DNA of 49,675 nucleotides from Poseidonocella sp. HB161398 (GTDB lineage: Bacteria; Pseudomonadota; Alphaproteobacteria; Rhodobacterales; Rhodobacteraceae), in assembly GCF_005870025.1 (NCBI RefSeq), contig NZ_VATA01000046.1, forward strand, positions 1 through 49,675, written 5' to 3'. A program made the translations under genes and the position numbers. Every line of letters starts with the position of its first letter. The stretch's first letter is position 1. Positions 26,009-33,673 of the stretch are shown here, piece by piece. The notes beneath the pieces are model-generated. The model was not told the DNA's origin and did not search any database. It was given only the letters and a program-made list of their open reading frames with translations.

Positions 26009-26081
26009 AGTCCCGAGGGGCCGGGCGCAGCGGCGACGCTGCGCTTTCCGCCGTTAAGGCATATTCGAAAGGACCTAATTC

Positions 26082-26345
26082 TTGACCGACAGTCTCGCTC
26101 CCGAAATCCGCCGTGTCTTTGCCGATGTCTGGCAGACCGAGAACGGCACGGAGGCGCCCGAGCTGCAGGAGGATACCGTGCTCCTCGACTCCGGGCTCGA
26201 CAGCCTCGGCTTCGCCATCTTCGTCAGCCAGCTCGAGGACGAGCTGGGCTTCGACCCCTTCACCCTGGCCGAGGATGCCTACTATCCGCAGACCTTTGCG
26301 GAGTTCGTCGCCTTCTACGAGAAATACCGGCCGAAGGCGGCCTGA
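26082..26345 (+). CDS. Acyl carrier protein
   Basis: An 87-residue acidic, helical carrier protein. The 4'-phosphopantetheine attachment Ser is S41 in LLDSGLDSLGFAIFV, the canonical (G)xDSL motif. A hydrophobic second half (FVSQLEDELGFDPF, FAEFVAFYEKY) fits the four-helix ACP fold. It starts with TTG at 26082 behind AAAGGA, a weak start often used to lower expression. It is the first gene of a tight operon (gaps of 8, 21, 25 and 24 bases) with an adenylate-forming ligase, an SDR, a sulfotransferase and a beta-helix protein. This is a dedicated ACP, not the housekeeping AcpP, judged by its context. Confidence 0.9.
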   Translation: MTDSLAPEIRRVFADVWQTENGTEAPELQEDTVLLDSGLDSLGFAIFVSQLEDELGFDPFTLAEDAYYPQTFAEFVAFYEKYRPKAA

Positions 26346-26353
26346 GCCCGGCG

Positions 26354-27697
26354 ATGGATAGCCCGCTGTCCGAGCGCACCCTGTCCCGCAGCATCCTGGC
26401 CCGGCCCGCCGGCGCGGACTGCCTTGCGCTGTCCCCCGCGGGCCGGCTCGGGGCCGGGCGCGCCCGCGCCCTGGGCCCCGCGCCGCAGATCGCCCCGGAG
26501 ATGACCGTGGCCGTCTCGGTCGCCGACGGGCTAGCGCTGCTCGAGACGCTGATCGCGCTCGACGGCCAGGTGGCGGGGCTGCTCCTGGTCTCCGCCGCTG
26601 CCGGTCCCGGCGTGGTGGCCGGGCTGGCCGCGGCGGCCGGCGCCGCGGCCGTGATCTCGGACCGCGGCGATCTCGACGGCGCGCTGCCCCCGGCCGCGGC
26701 GCTGGGACCGGCGGGGCCGCCCCGCACGGCCACCACCTGGATGATGACAACCTCGGGCACCACCGGCCTGCCGAAGATCGTGCCGCACACGCTGCAGAGC
26801 CTGGCGCGCAGCGTGCGCCGCGATCCGCTGGCGCGCGCACCGGTCTGGGGCATGGTCTACGAGATGACCCGCTTCGCCGGGCTGCAGGTGGCGCTGCAGT
26901 CGCTGATCGGCGGCGGCACGCTGGCGCTGGCGCCGCGCCAGGCGCCGCTGGCGGAGCAGATCGGCTTCCTGGCCGCGTCCGGGGTCACCCACCTGTCGGC
27001 GACGCCGACGCTCTGGCGGCGCCTGCTGATGGCGCCCGGCGCCGCGGCGCTGCCGCTCCGCCAGGCGACGATGGGCGGCGAGATCGCCGACCAGGCGGTG
27101 CTCGACGCGGCGGCGCGGCAGTTCCCGCAGGCGCGGCTGACCCATATCTACGCCTCGACCGAGGCCGGGGTGGGCTTCGCCGTCAATGACCGCCGCGCGG
27201 GCTTTCCGCTGGCCTATGCCGAGGACGCGCCAGGAGGGACCGGCATCCGGATCCGCGACGGGCTGCTCTGGCTGCGTCCGCCCGGCGGGCGCGTCGCGCG
27301 CTACCTGGGCGGCCAGGCGCTGGAGACCGACGCCGACGGCTACGTCAATACCGGCGACCGGCTGGAGGTGGCAGGCGACCGCGCCGTCTTCCTCGGCCGC
27401 GACAGCGGCGTGGTCAATATCGGCGGGGTCAAGGTCCATCCCGAGCGGGTGGAGCATGTCATCGCCGCCGTCGACGGGGTGGGCCTGGCCGCGGTCTCCT
27501 CGAAGAAGAGCCCGATCACCGGGGCGCTGCTGGTGGCAACCGTGGTGCCCGCCGACCCGCAGGCCGATCGCGGGGCGCTGAAGGCGCGCATCCTCGAGGC
27601 CTGCCGCGGCAACCTGGAGCGGGAGGCGGTGCCCGCGCGGATCGCCTTCGCCGACACGCTGGAAACCAATGCCGCGGGCAAGATCGCCCGCCTCTGA
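26354..27697 (+). CDS. Class I adenylate-forming acyl ligase (ANL superfamily)
   Basis: A 447-residue enzyme expected to activate a carboxylic acid with ATP and load it on the ACP encoded just upstream (or on CoA). ANL core motifs are present: TTSGTTGLPK at 132-141 (A3), a GGE at 241-243, YASTEAG at 266-272 (A5), NTGDRLE at 332-338 (A7), and the catalytic Lys in NAAGKIARL at the very C-terminus (A10). It is shorter than typical acyl-CoA synthetases (~500-550), mainly through a short N-terminal part, as in stand-alone ACP-loading ligases. It starts eight bases after the ACP stop. The substrate is unknown. Confidence 0.88.
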   Translation: MDSPLSERTLSRSILARPAGADCLALSPAGRLGAGRARALGPAPQIAPEMTVAVSVADGLALLETLIALDGQVAGLLLVSAAAGPGVVAGLAAAAGAAAVISDRGDLDGALPPAAALGPAGPPRTATTWMMTTSGTTGLPKIVPHTLQSLARSVRRDPLARAPVWGMVYEMTRFAGLQVALQSLIGGGTLALAPRQAPLAEQIGFLAASGVTHLSATPTLWRRLLMAPGAAALPLRQATMGGEIADQAVLDAAARQFPQARLTHIYASTEAGVGFAVNDRRAGFPLAYAEDAPGGTGIRIRDGLLWLRPPGGRVARYLGGQALETDADGYVNTGDRLEVAGDRAVFLGRDSGVVNIGGVKVHPERVEHVIAAVDGVGLAAVSSKKSPITGALLVATVVPADPQADRGALKARILEACRGNLEREAVPARIAFADTLETNAAGKIARL

Positions 27698-27718
27698 GAG
27701 CCAAAGCACGAGACGCCC

Positions 27719-28441
27719 ATGCAGAATGTCATCGTCACCGGAAATTCCCGCGGCCTCGGCCTGGCGATTTCCCGCCGCGTCGCCGCCGATCCGCGCTTCC
27801 GCCTGATCGGCCTGAGCCGCAGCCTCAGCCCCGACTACCAGGCGCTGATCGACGCCGCGCCGGAGCGGGTGCTGCACCTGCCCTTCGACGCCGCCGATAC
27901 CGCTGCGATCCCGGGCCTCGTCAAGGGGCTGACCGAGACCCACGGGCCGGTCTGGGGGCTGGTGAACAATGCCGCCATCGGCATGGACGGGGTGCTGGCG
28001 ACGATGCATGCCACCGACATCCAGAAGGCGCTGAAGGTCAATCTCGAAAGCCCGATCGTGCTGGCCAAGTACGTCTCGCGCTCGATGCTGTCCGCGCGGC
28101 AGGGGCGGATCGTCAATATCAGCTCGATCATCGCCTCCACCGGCTTCCACGCGCTCTCGGTCTATGCGGCCACCAAGGCCGGGCTCGAGGGCTTCACCCG
28201 CTCGCTCTCGCGCGAGCTGGGCAAGCGCGGCATCACCGTCAACGCGGTGGCGCCGGGCTACATGGAGACCGGGATGACAGCGGGCATCGACGAGCACAAC
28301 CTCGCCATGATCCGCCGCCGCGCGCCCCTGGGCCTGCCGACGCCGGAGCAGGCGGCCGGGGCGGTGATGTACCTGCTTGGCGAGGATGCCGCGCGCACGA
28401 CCGGCCATGTGATCACCGTCGACGGCGGCTCCACCGCCTGA
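27719..28441 (+). CDS. Short-chain dehydrogenase/reductase (FabG-like)
   Basis: A 240-residue classical SDR using NAD(P)H. The cofactor glycine motif TGNSRGLG is at 7-14 (here with N instead of G), followed by NNAA at 83-86, the catalytic Ser in IVNISS and Y149-x3-K153 (VYAATK). The C-terminus ITVDGGSTA is the FabG/SDR signature. In its place between an ACP-loading ligase and a glycan sulfotransferase it probably reduces a 3-oxoacyl group bound to the ACP, giving a hydroxyacyl residue for transfer to the polysaccharide. It could instead reduce a sugar or another small substrate. Confidence 0.88.
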   Translation: MQNVIVTGNSRGLGLAISRRVAADPRFRLIGLSRSLSPDYQALIDAAPERVLHLPFDAADTAAIPGLVKGLTETHGPVWGLVNNAAIGMDGVLATMHATDIQKALKVNLESPIVLAKYVSRSMLSARQGRIVNISSIIASTGFHALSVYAATKAGLEGFTRSLSRELGKRGITVNAVAPGYMETGMTAGIDEHNLAMIRRRAPLGLPTPEQAAGAVMYLLGEDAARTTGHVITVDGGSTA

Positions 28442-28466
28442 GCGCACGGGACAGGGAGGACCGGCC

Positions 28467-29192
28467 ATGACGACTTTCCCGACCGGCGCCGCGCTGATGG
28501 ATGCCCGCCTGCAGGGCCAGGCCCGCGGGCTGGGGCTGCAGCGGGCCTATTTCGACCTGCGCGAATACGCCCGCGCCCGGCGCGAGCGCCTCGATCTCGC
28601 CGCCAACCGCGACGCCGGCGTGCTTTTCGTGCATGTGCCCAAATGCGCCGGCACCACCATCATCCGGCAGCGCCCGCTGGCCCATGGCCACCGCTCGGCG
28701 GCGTTCTTCAAATGGCGCGACCCCGGGCTCTTCGACGCCTGCTTCACCTTCGGCTTCACCCGCAACCCCTATGACCGGCTGGTCTCGGCCTTCCACTACC
28801 TGCGGTCGCAGAAGACCTCGGTCCGCGACGGGGAATTCGGCCGGCGCGCGCTCGGCCGCTATGCCGGGTTCCGCGATTTCGCCGAGGATCTCGCCCGCGG
28901 GCGCACCCGGCGCCGGGTGCTGGGCTGGGTGCATTTCCTGCCGCAGAGCTACTATCTGTGCGACGCCCGTGGCAATCTTCTGGTCGATTACGCCGGGCGG
29001 ACCGAGACCTTCGCCGCGGATCTGGAGCAGATCAACGCTCGCACCGGGCTCGGGCTGCAGAATGCCCGCGAGCGCGCCGTCCCCCGCGAAGACTGGCGCA
29101 GCTTCTACACCGCGCAGAGCGCGCGTGCCTGCGAGGAGATCTATGCCGAGGACTTCGAGATCTTCGGCTATGAACGCCTGCGCGATTTCTGA
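28467..29192 (+). CDS. Sulfotransferase family 2 protein (3)
   Basis: A 241-residue Sulfotransfer_2 protein. The 5'-phosphosulfate loop HVPKCAGTTI is at 56-65, the 3'-phosphate motif TRNPYDRLVSAFHYL at 98-112, and near the C-terminus YAEDFEIFGYERL is the family's usual end (Y..DF..FGY). It should sulfate a sugar hydroxyl of the exopolysaccharide using PAPS. It is the fourth gene of the ACP-led operon, starting 25 bases after the SDR stop, behind GGGAGGA. It is the most canonical of the four sulfotransferase-like proteins in the window. Confidence 0.93.
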   Translation: MTTFPTGAALMDARLQGQARGLGLQRAYFDLREYARARRERLDLAANRDAGVLFVHVPKCAGTTIIRQRPLAHGHRSAAFFKWRDPGLFDACFTFGFTRNPYDRLVSAFHYLRSQKTSVRDGEFGRRALGRYAGFRDFAEDLARGRTRRRVLGWVHFLPQSYYLCDARGNLLVDYAGRTETFAADLEQINARTGLGLQNARERAVPREDWRSFYTAQSARACEEIYAEDFEIFGYERLRDF

Positions 29193-29216
29193 GCCGCGCC
29201 CCCGAGAGGAGACGAC

Positions 29217-30518
29217 ATGCGCCCCATCTGCCTTCCCGCCGTCCTGCGGCGCGCCCTGCCGGGGGCCCTGCTGGCCCTGGCCCTCGCGGGCCCGGGTGCG
29301 CTCCGCGCCGCCGACTGGCCGGTCTCCGCCCCCGGTGCGCCGGCCGCTGCGGGCGGCTTCGCCTCGCTCGCCGCGGCGCTGTCCAGCGGGAAGCTGGCGG
29401 AGGGCGACCGGCTGCTGCTGGCCCCCGGCGACTACGGCAAGGTCGAGATCCGCGGCCTCCGCTTCGCCCGCACGGTGACGGTCGGCTCGGCCGATCCCGC
29501 GCATCCGGCGCATCTCGACCTGCTGCGGGTGCGCGGCAGCGCCGGGCTGGCCTTCGAGGATCTGGCCGTCTGGCCGCAGAAGCCCCTGGGCGGCCATCCG
29601 ACCCTGGTCTCGGCCGATGGCAGCTCGCAGCGCATCCGCTTCTCCCGGCTCGACATCCGCGGCGGGCCGGAGGCGGAGGACTACTACAGCTGGCCCGCCG
29701 GCAAATGGCTGGAGACCTGGCGGCTCAAGGGCGCGCATCTGGCCGGGCCCGACATGGTGCTCGAGGACAGCACCCTGACTGCGGTCTCGATCGGCATCGG
29801 CGTCACCGGCGCGCGCGCGCGGGTCACCGGCAACGAGGTGCGCGGCTTCTCGCGGGACGGGCTGCGCGGCTTCGGCCAGGGCACGCTGTTCCAGGGCAAC
29901 ACCATCCGCGACTGCGTCAAGGTCGACAACAACCACGATGACGGCTTCCAGTCCTGGACGAAGGTGGGCGGCGCGCCGGAGGTGGTGCGCGACATCACCC
30001 TCGACGGCAACCGGATCTTCGAATGGACCGGCGATCCCGGCCATCCGCTGCGCTGCCATCTGCAGGGGATCAGCATGTTCAACGGCCCCTACCGGAACAT
30101 GACGATCCAGAACAACCTGGTGGTGATCCGCGCCTTCCAGGGGATCGCGCTCTACGATGCCGAGGGCAGCCGCGTGGTCAACAACACCGTGGTCAATATC
30201 GACGGGCCCAGCCGGACCCAGCCCTGGATCATGGAGCGGCGCGAGAACACGCCCGCGGGCGCGGCGGAGAACCTGTTCGCCAACAACCTCGCCGCGGCGC
30301 TGAAGCTCGGCCCGGCGCGCGGGCTGGCGGCGCATAACATGGTGGTGCCGCTGCCTGCGCGGGTCTTCGCCGATCCGGCAGGCTTCGACTACCGGCTGCG
30401 GCCGGGCAGCCCGGCGATCGATGCCGGCGATCCGCAGGCGGCGCCCGGCCACGACATCGAGGGGCGGCCGCGCCCCGCGGGGGCAGGGCCCGATATCGGC
30501 GCCTACGAACGGCCCTGA
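29217..30518 (+). CDS. Secreted right-handed parallel beta-helix protein
   Basis: A 433-residue exported protein. It has a basic N-region, a hydrophobic core (ALPGALLALALAGPGAL) and a probable cleavage after ALRAA near residue 32. The mature part is a right-handed parallel beta-helix of the pectate lyase/epimerase kind with the early signature LLLAPGDYGKVEIRG, DGLR at 214-217 and NHDDGFQS at 239-246, and many N-N/N-x-V turns. The end (FDYRLRPGSPAIDAG ... DIGAYE) is the typical closing segment of PL6-like and other beta-helix proteins. A polysaccharide lyase or C5-epimerase role in the periplasm is plausible. It is the last gene of the ACP-led operon and ends seven bases before a convergent GT2 gene. 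Confidence 0.85.
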   Translation: MRPICLPAVLRRALPGALLALALAGPGALRAADWPVSAPGAPAAAGGFASLAAALSSGKLAEGDRLLLAPGDYGKVEIRGLRFARTVTVGSADPAHPAHLDLLRVRGSAGLAFEDLAVWPQKPLGGHPTLVSADGSSQRIRFSRLDIRGGPEAEDYYSWPAGKWLETWRLKGAHLAGPDMVLEDSTLTAVSIGIGVTGARARVTGNEVRGFSRDGLRGFGQGTLFQGNTIRDCVKVDNNHDDGFQSWTKVGGAPEVVRDITLDGNRIFEWTGDPGHPLRCHLQGISMFNGPYRNMTIQNNLVVIRAFQGIALYDAEGSRVVNNTVVNIDGPSRTQPWIMERRENTPAGAAENLFANNLAAALKLGPARGLAAHNMVVPLPARVFADPAGFDYRLRPGSPAIDAGDPQAAPGHDIEGRPRPAGAGPDIGAYERP

Positions 30519-30525
30519 GCCGGGC

Positions 30526-31617
30526 TCAGCGGGGGCCGCGGGCGAAGGCGCGCGCCGCCGCCTCCGCCGGGAGCCGCGCCCGCACCGCCCGCGGCGCGGG
30601 CAGGCCGAAGCTCGCCGCGATCACCGTCCAGGCCTCGTGCGGCGCGCGGCGCAGGAGCAGCCGCCCGGCCTGGGCCAGCGAATAGGCCAGACCGCCCGGC
30701 AGCGCCGCGGGATGGAAGCGGCGCAGGAAGCGGATGCGGCCGCGATGCTTGAAATAGAGCGAGAAGGCCGAGGCGCTGCGGCCGACCACCGGCGAGCCGA
30801 TCGCCGTGCCGCCCCAGTGATAGGCGACGAGCCCGGGACAGTAGGCCAGGGGCATCGCGCCCCGGCGCATCGCCCAGTCGACTTCCTCGTAGTACAGGAA
30901 ATAGTCCTCGGCCATCGGACCCGCCGCCTCGAGGAAGGCGCGGCTGGCCACCATCGAGGCGCCGGTGACGAAATCGAGCCGGGCAGGATCGGGCGGCGTG
31001 CTGTCCGCGGGGCGGCCGAGATTGTAGTTGCCGGTCACGCCGGTGCGCCGGTTCAGCAGCCCGCCGTCGATCTGGATCGTGTCCGGGCGCTCCAGGTAGA
31101 TCACCCGCCCGCCCATCAGCGCATAGCGCTCGCCCTGGGCCAGCCGCCGGGCCAGCGCTGCGACCGAGGCGGCAGGCACCATCGCATCGGGGTTGAGCAC
31201 CCAGAAATGGCCGGCCGCCGGATCGCGCGCCAGCGCCGCCAGGCCCAGATTCACCCCGCCTGCGAAGCCCAGATTGCCGCCCGCGCGGATCAGCGCCAGA
31301 TCGGCTCCCTCGCGGGGCAGGGTCTCCGGTCCGCCCTCGGCCAGCGCCAGCGGGCGCGGCACCGGCGCCAGGGCGAAGGGCAGCCCGGCGGGCGGCGCAT
31401 AGGGGCGGCTGCCATCGGCCCAGCCGCGCACCGCCCCGAGCGTGCCGTCGGGAGAGTCGTTGTCGACCACCACCACCCGCAGCTCGCCCAGCCCCTCCGC
31501 AGCCAGCAGCGCGCGGGCGGCCATCAGGCTCTCCAGGCAGCCCGCGATCACGTCCTCGGCGGCGAAGGTGACCACGACGACGCCGATCACGGGCAGGGCG
31601 GAGGGGGCGGGGGTCAT
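30526..31617 (-). CDS. Glycosyltransferase family 2 (rhamnosyltransferase-like)
   Basis: A 363-residue GT2 enzyme. It has GVVVVTFAAEDVI near the start, VVVVDNDSPDGT, then GGNLGFAGGVNLG (the NxGFxxGxN motif typical of rhamnosyltransferase-like WcaE/WbbL proteins). VLNPDAM supplies the D-x acidic motif, and DYFLYYEEVDWAMRRG carries the catalytic-type E/D pair. The C-terminal ~100 residues are basic and amphipathic. The ATG at 31617 has AAAGGTG upstream; a GTG nine bases earlier is possible. It is the last gene of a leftward operon behind a sulfotransferase-like gene and another glycosyltransferase gene. Confidence 0.9.
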   Translation of the reverse strand: MTPAPSALPVIGVVVVTFAAEDVIAGCLESLMAARALLAAEGLGELRVVVVDNDSPDGTLGAVRGWADGSRPYAPPAGLPFALAPVPRPLALAEGGPETLPREGADLALIRAGGNLGFAGGVNLGLAALARDPAAGHFWVLNPDAMVPAASVAALARRLAQGERYALMGGRVIYLERPDTIQIDGGLLNRRTGVTGNYNLGRPADSTPPDPARLDFVTGASMVASRAFLEAAGPMAEDYFLYYEEVDWAMRRGAMPLAYCPGLVAYHWGGTAIGSPVVGRSASAFSLYFKHRGRIRFLRRFHPAALPGGLAYSLAQAGRLLLRRAPHEAWTVIAASFGLPAPRAVRARLPAEAAARAFARGPR

Positions 31618-31652
31618 GTCGGGCACCTTTGCGGAAGGGAGGAAGGCCGGGC

Positions 31653-32525
31653 TCAGCCCGGCGCGGCGGCGGTGATCTTGCGGCCCTGCGCGTCGACGGC
31701 CATGCCGCAGATGCGCAGGGCCTCGGCGCGCAGCGCGTCATCGGCGAAGAGCGCGCGGCCCTCGGGCCGGCCGAGCAGGACCTGCCAGCGCTCGTCGACC
31801 TTCATCCGGCTGCCGGTGGCGGGCGGCGACAGCAGCCGCCGCAGGTAGTGGCCCGGCCGCGCGGCCAGCCGCGACAGGAACTTCGCCGAGGCGTACTTGC
31901 CCGGGCGCGACATCATGCGGGCATAGCTCGGCCGCGGCACCCCGTCGAAGGAGCTGCCCGAGCCCTGGGCCGGCACCTGCTCCAGCGTCGCCTCGCTGTA
32001 GCGCCCGCCGAGCCGCGCGCAGAGCGCCCGGCGCCAGGCCGCGTCGGATTTCCAGCGATGGAAGGGCAGCACGCTCTGCGGATCGGCTGCCTGGCGCGCG
32101 GCGATGGCCAGCCAGTTGGCGCGGAAGAGCTCCCAGGAGGGATCCGAGGTCAGCGGACGGCCGCCGCTTTTCACCCGGTCATTGGCGGCGACGCGGCTGG
32201 CCCAGTTGTTGTAGGGGTCGCGCAGCACGGCGAAGTCGAAGAGCTGGCAGCCGGGGAACTGCCCTGCCGGGAAGGGCGCGACACTGTCGAGCAGCAGCCG
32301 CGACGGGTCGGCGGCATGGCGCACGGAATCCTCGAAGGAGAAGATCAGGCAGTCCGCCGGACTCTCTGCCAGCAGCCTCCCGAGCGCGGCGCGGTCGGCG
32401 AAGAGCGCATGGGGCTGGTTGTTGCGGAACTCGGCGCCGGGAAACAGCGAGACCACCCAGTCGAGGATGGCGTGGTTTCCGGAGCGCTGCAGCCCGGAAC
32501 AGACGATGATCTTGCGCTTCGGCAT
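31653..32525 (-). CDS. Sulfotransferase-like P-loop protein (4)
   Basis: A 290-residue cytosolic protein with a P-loop-like start IIVCSGLQRSGNHAILDWV (GLQRSGNH at 11-18). This corresponds to the phosphosulfate-binding loop of atypical bacterial sulfotransferases, and a later FAVLRDPYNNWASR resembles the 3'-phosphate R-(D/N)P motif. The loop lacks the usual Lys (an Arg stands there), so a related nucleotide-dependent transferase is possible. It is in an operon between two glycosyltransferase genes (36 bases before one, 75 after the other), which supports a glycan-modifying role. The start at 32525 is preferred over 32552, which would add nine residues. Confidence 0.7.
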   Translation of the reverse strand: MPKRKIIVCSGLQRSGNHAILDWVVSLFPGAEFRNNQPHALFADRAALGRLLAESPADCLIFSFEDSVRHAADPSRLLLDSVAPFPAGQFPGCQLFDFAVLRDPYNNWASRVAANDRVKSGGRPLTSDPSWELFRANWLAIAARQAADPQSVLPFHRWKSDAAWRRALCARLGGRYSEATLEQVPAQGSGSSFDGVPRPSYARMMSRPGKYASAKFLSRLAARPGHYLRRLLSPPATGSRMKVDERWQVLLGRPEGRALFADDALRAEALRICGMAVDAQGRKITAAAPG

Positions 32526-32600
32526 GCTCCGCCCTTCAGCTCTGCGCGGCAAGTTCCGGGCGGGGAGGGCCCTCCGGCATTCTTGCCACAGCCAGGCGGC

Positions 32601-33503
32601 TCAGGGGAAGGGGCGATGGCGGAAGGCCAGGCCGCAGAGGCGCAGCACGGCATACTGCACCCGGCCGAGCCCGTAGAGCCCGCGGCAGAGCCGCGCCGCG
32701 GCCTCGTCCGATTGCGCCGCCGCACGGCGGATCATCTCGACCTGGCCCTGGCGCTGGCCGCGCATGTTGGCCGCCAGCGTGTCGCCGCTGTAGCGGCGGC
32801 GGAACTTCTCGCGCCAGCGCTCGAGGCTGACCGCATCGTAATGCGCGATCAGCGGCAGCGGCGCGGGCAGCAGCTCGGCCGCGGGGCGCGCGACCGGGCG
32901 ACCGCCACGCTGCGGGGCATGGCAGCCGATCCGGTCATAGGCCCGGCCCGGCCGCAGCGCCGACTTGCCATGGGCATGCCCGGCCAGCCCCGCATGCATC
33001 AGCCGTCCGAGCCGCCCGTAGAGCAGCGGCCGCAGCGGCAGGAAGGCGCGGCTGGGGAAGGGGCGGCGGAAATAGCTGCTGGCAAAGGCCTCGCCGAAGC
33101 GGTCGCCCGGTCCCCAGACGGCTTCGGCATTGGGCAGCCGCACCGCCTCGACCTCCTCCGGCACCGCCGCGAGGATCTCGCCGAGCGGCCGCGGCGCGAT
33201 CAGGAACTCGTCGGCATCCACGACCAGCAGCCAGTCCGAGCCGCAGCCGGCCGCGGCCCGGCGGTAGACCACGTCCTGCTTCTCCTCGATCGAGGCGGGC
33301 AGGCCGCCGCTTGCCTTCGCCCAGAAGGCGGCGTCGCAGAGCACGAGCTCCAGCCGCGGATCCGCCGCCGCGGGCGCCTGTGCGGCCGGGCCGTCCCAGA
33401 ACAGGTAGAGCCGCTCCAGCGGCTGCGCCAGGTAGTGGCCGAGCACGCGCTGCATCACCTCCTCTGACTCGTTGGCGATGATGACGACGGAATAGCTGGC
33501 CAT
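32601..33503 (-). CDS. Glycosyltransferase family 2-like protein with DADEF motif
   Basis: A 300-residue GT-A protein of the Glyco_tranf_2_4/GT92-like kind. The N-terminal strand SVVIIANESEEVMQRVLGHYL matches the family opening. WLLVVDADEFLIAP contains the DxDEF metal/donor motif, and a central GCHAPQRGG plus IAHYDAVSLERWREKFRRR correspond to the usual H-Y..S...F..K pattern. GGAGGG lies four bases ahead of the ATG at 33503; upstream starts are unlikely. It is the first gene of the leftward operon with sulfotransferase 4 and the GT2 at 30526, and divergent from the dehydrogenase gene at 33674. Confidence 0.82.
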   Translation of the reverse strand: MASYSVVIIANESEEVMQRVLGHYLAQPLERLYLFWDGPAAQAPAAADPRLELVLCDAAFWAKASGGLPASIEEKQDVVYRRAAAGCGSDWLLVVDADEFLIAPRPLGEILAAVPEEVEAVRLPNAEAVWGPGDRFGEAFASSYFRRPFPSRAFLPLRPLLYGRLGRLMHAGLAGHAHGKSALRPGRAYDRIGCHAPQRGGRPVARPAAELLPAPLPLIAHYDAVSLERWREKFRRRYSGDTLAANMRGQRQGQVEMIRRAAAQSDEAAARLCRGLYGLGRVQYAVLRLCGLAFRHRPFP

Positions 33504-33673
33504 GTTCCCTCCGGATCCGCCTGCGCGATGGCGCGATCCTGCCGCGTTTGCCGCCGCCCTTGCAAGCCGGGCCGCGCGCCAGAAAGCCGCCCATTTGCCG
33601 TACTGCACTGTCGCCTCACCGGGCGGGGTTTGCTATGGCTCGGTATATTGTTGCCGTTCCAGGAGCGCATTCC

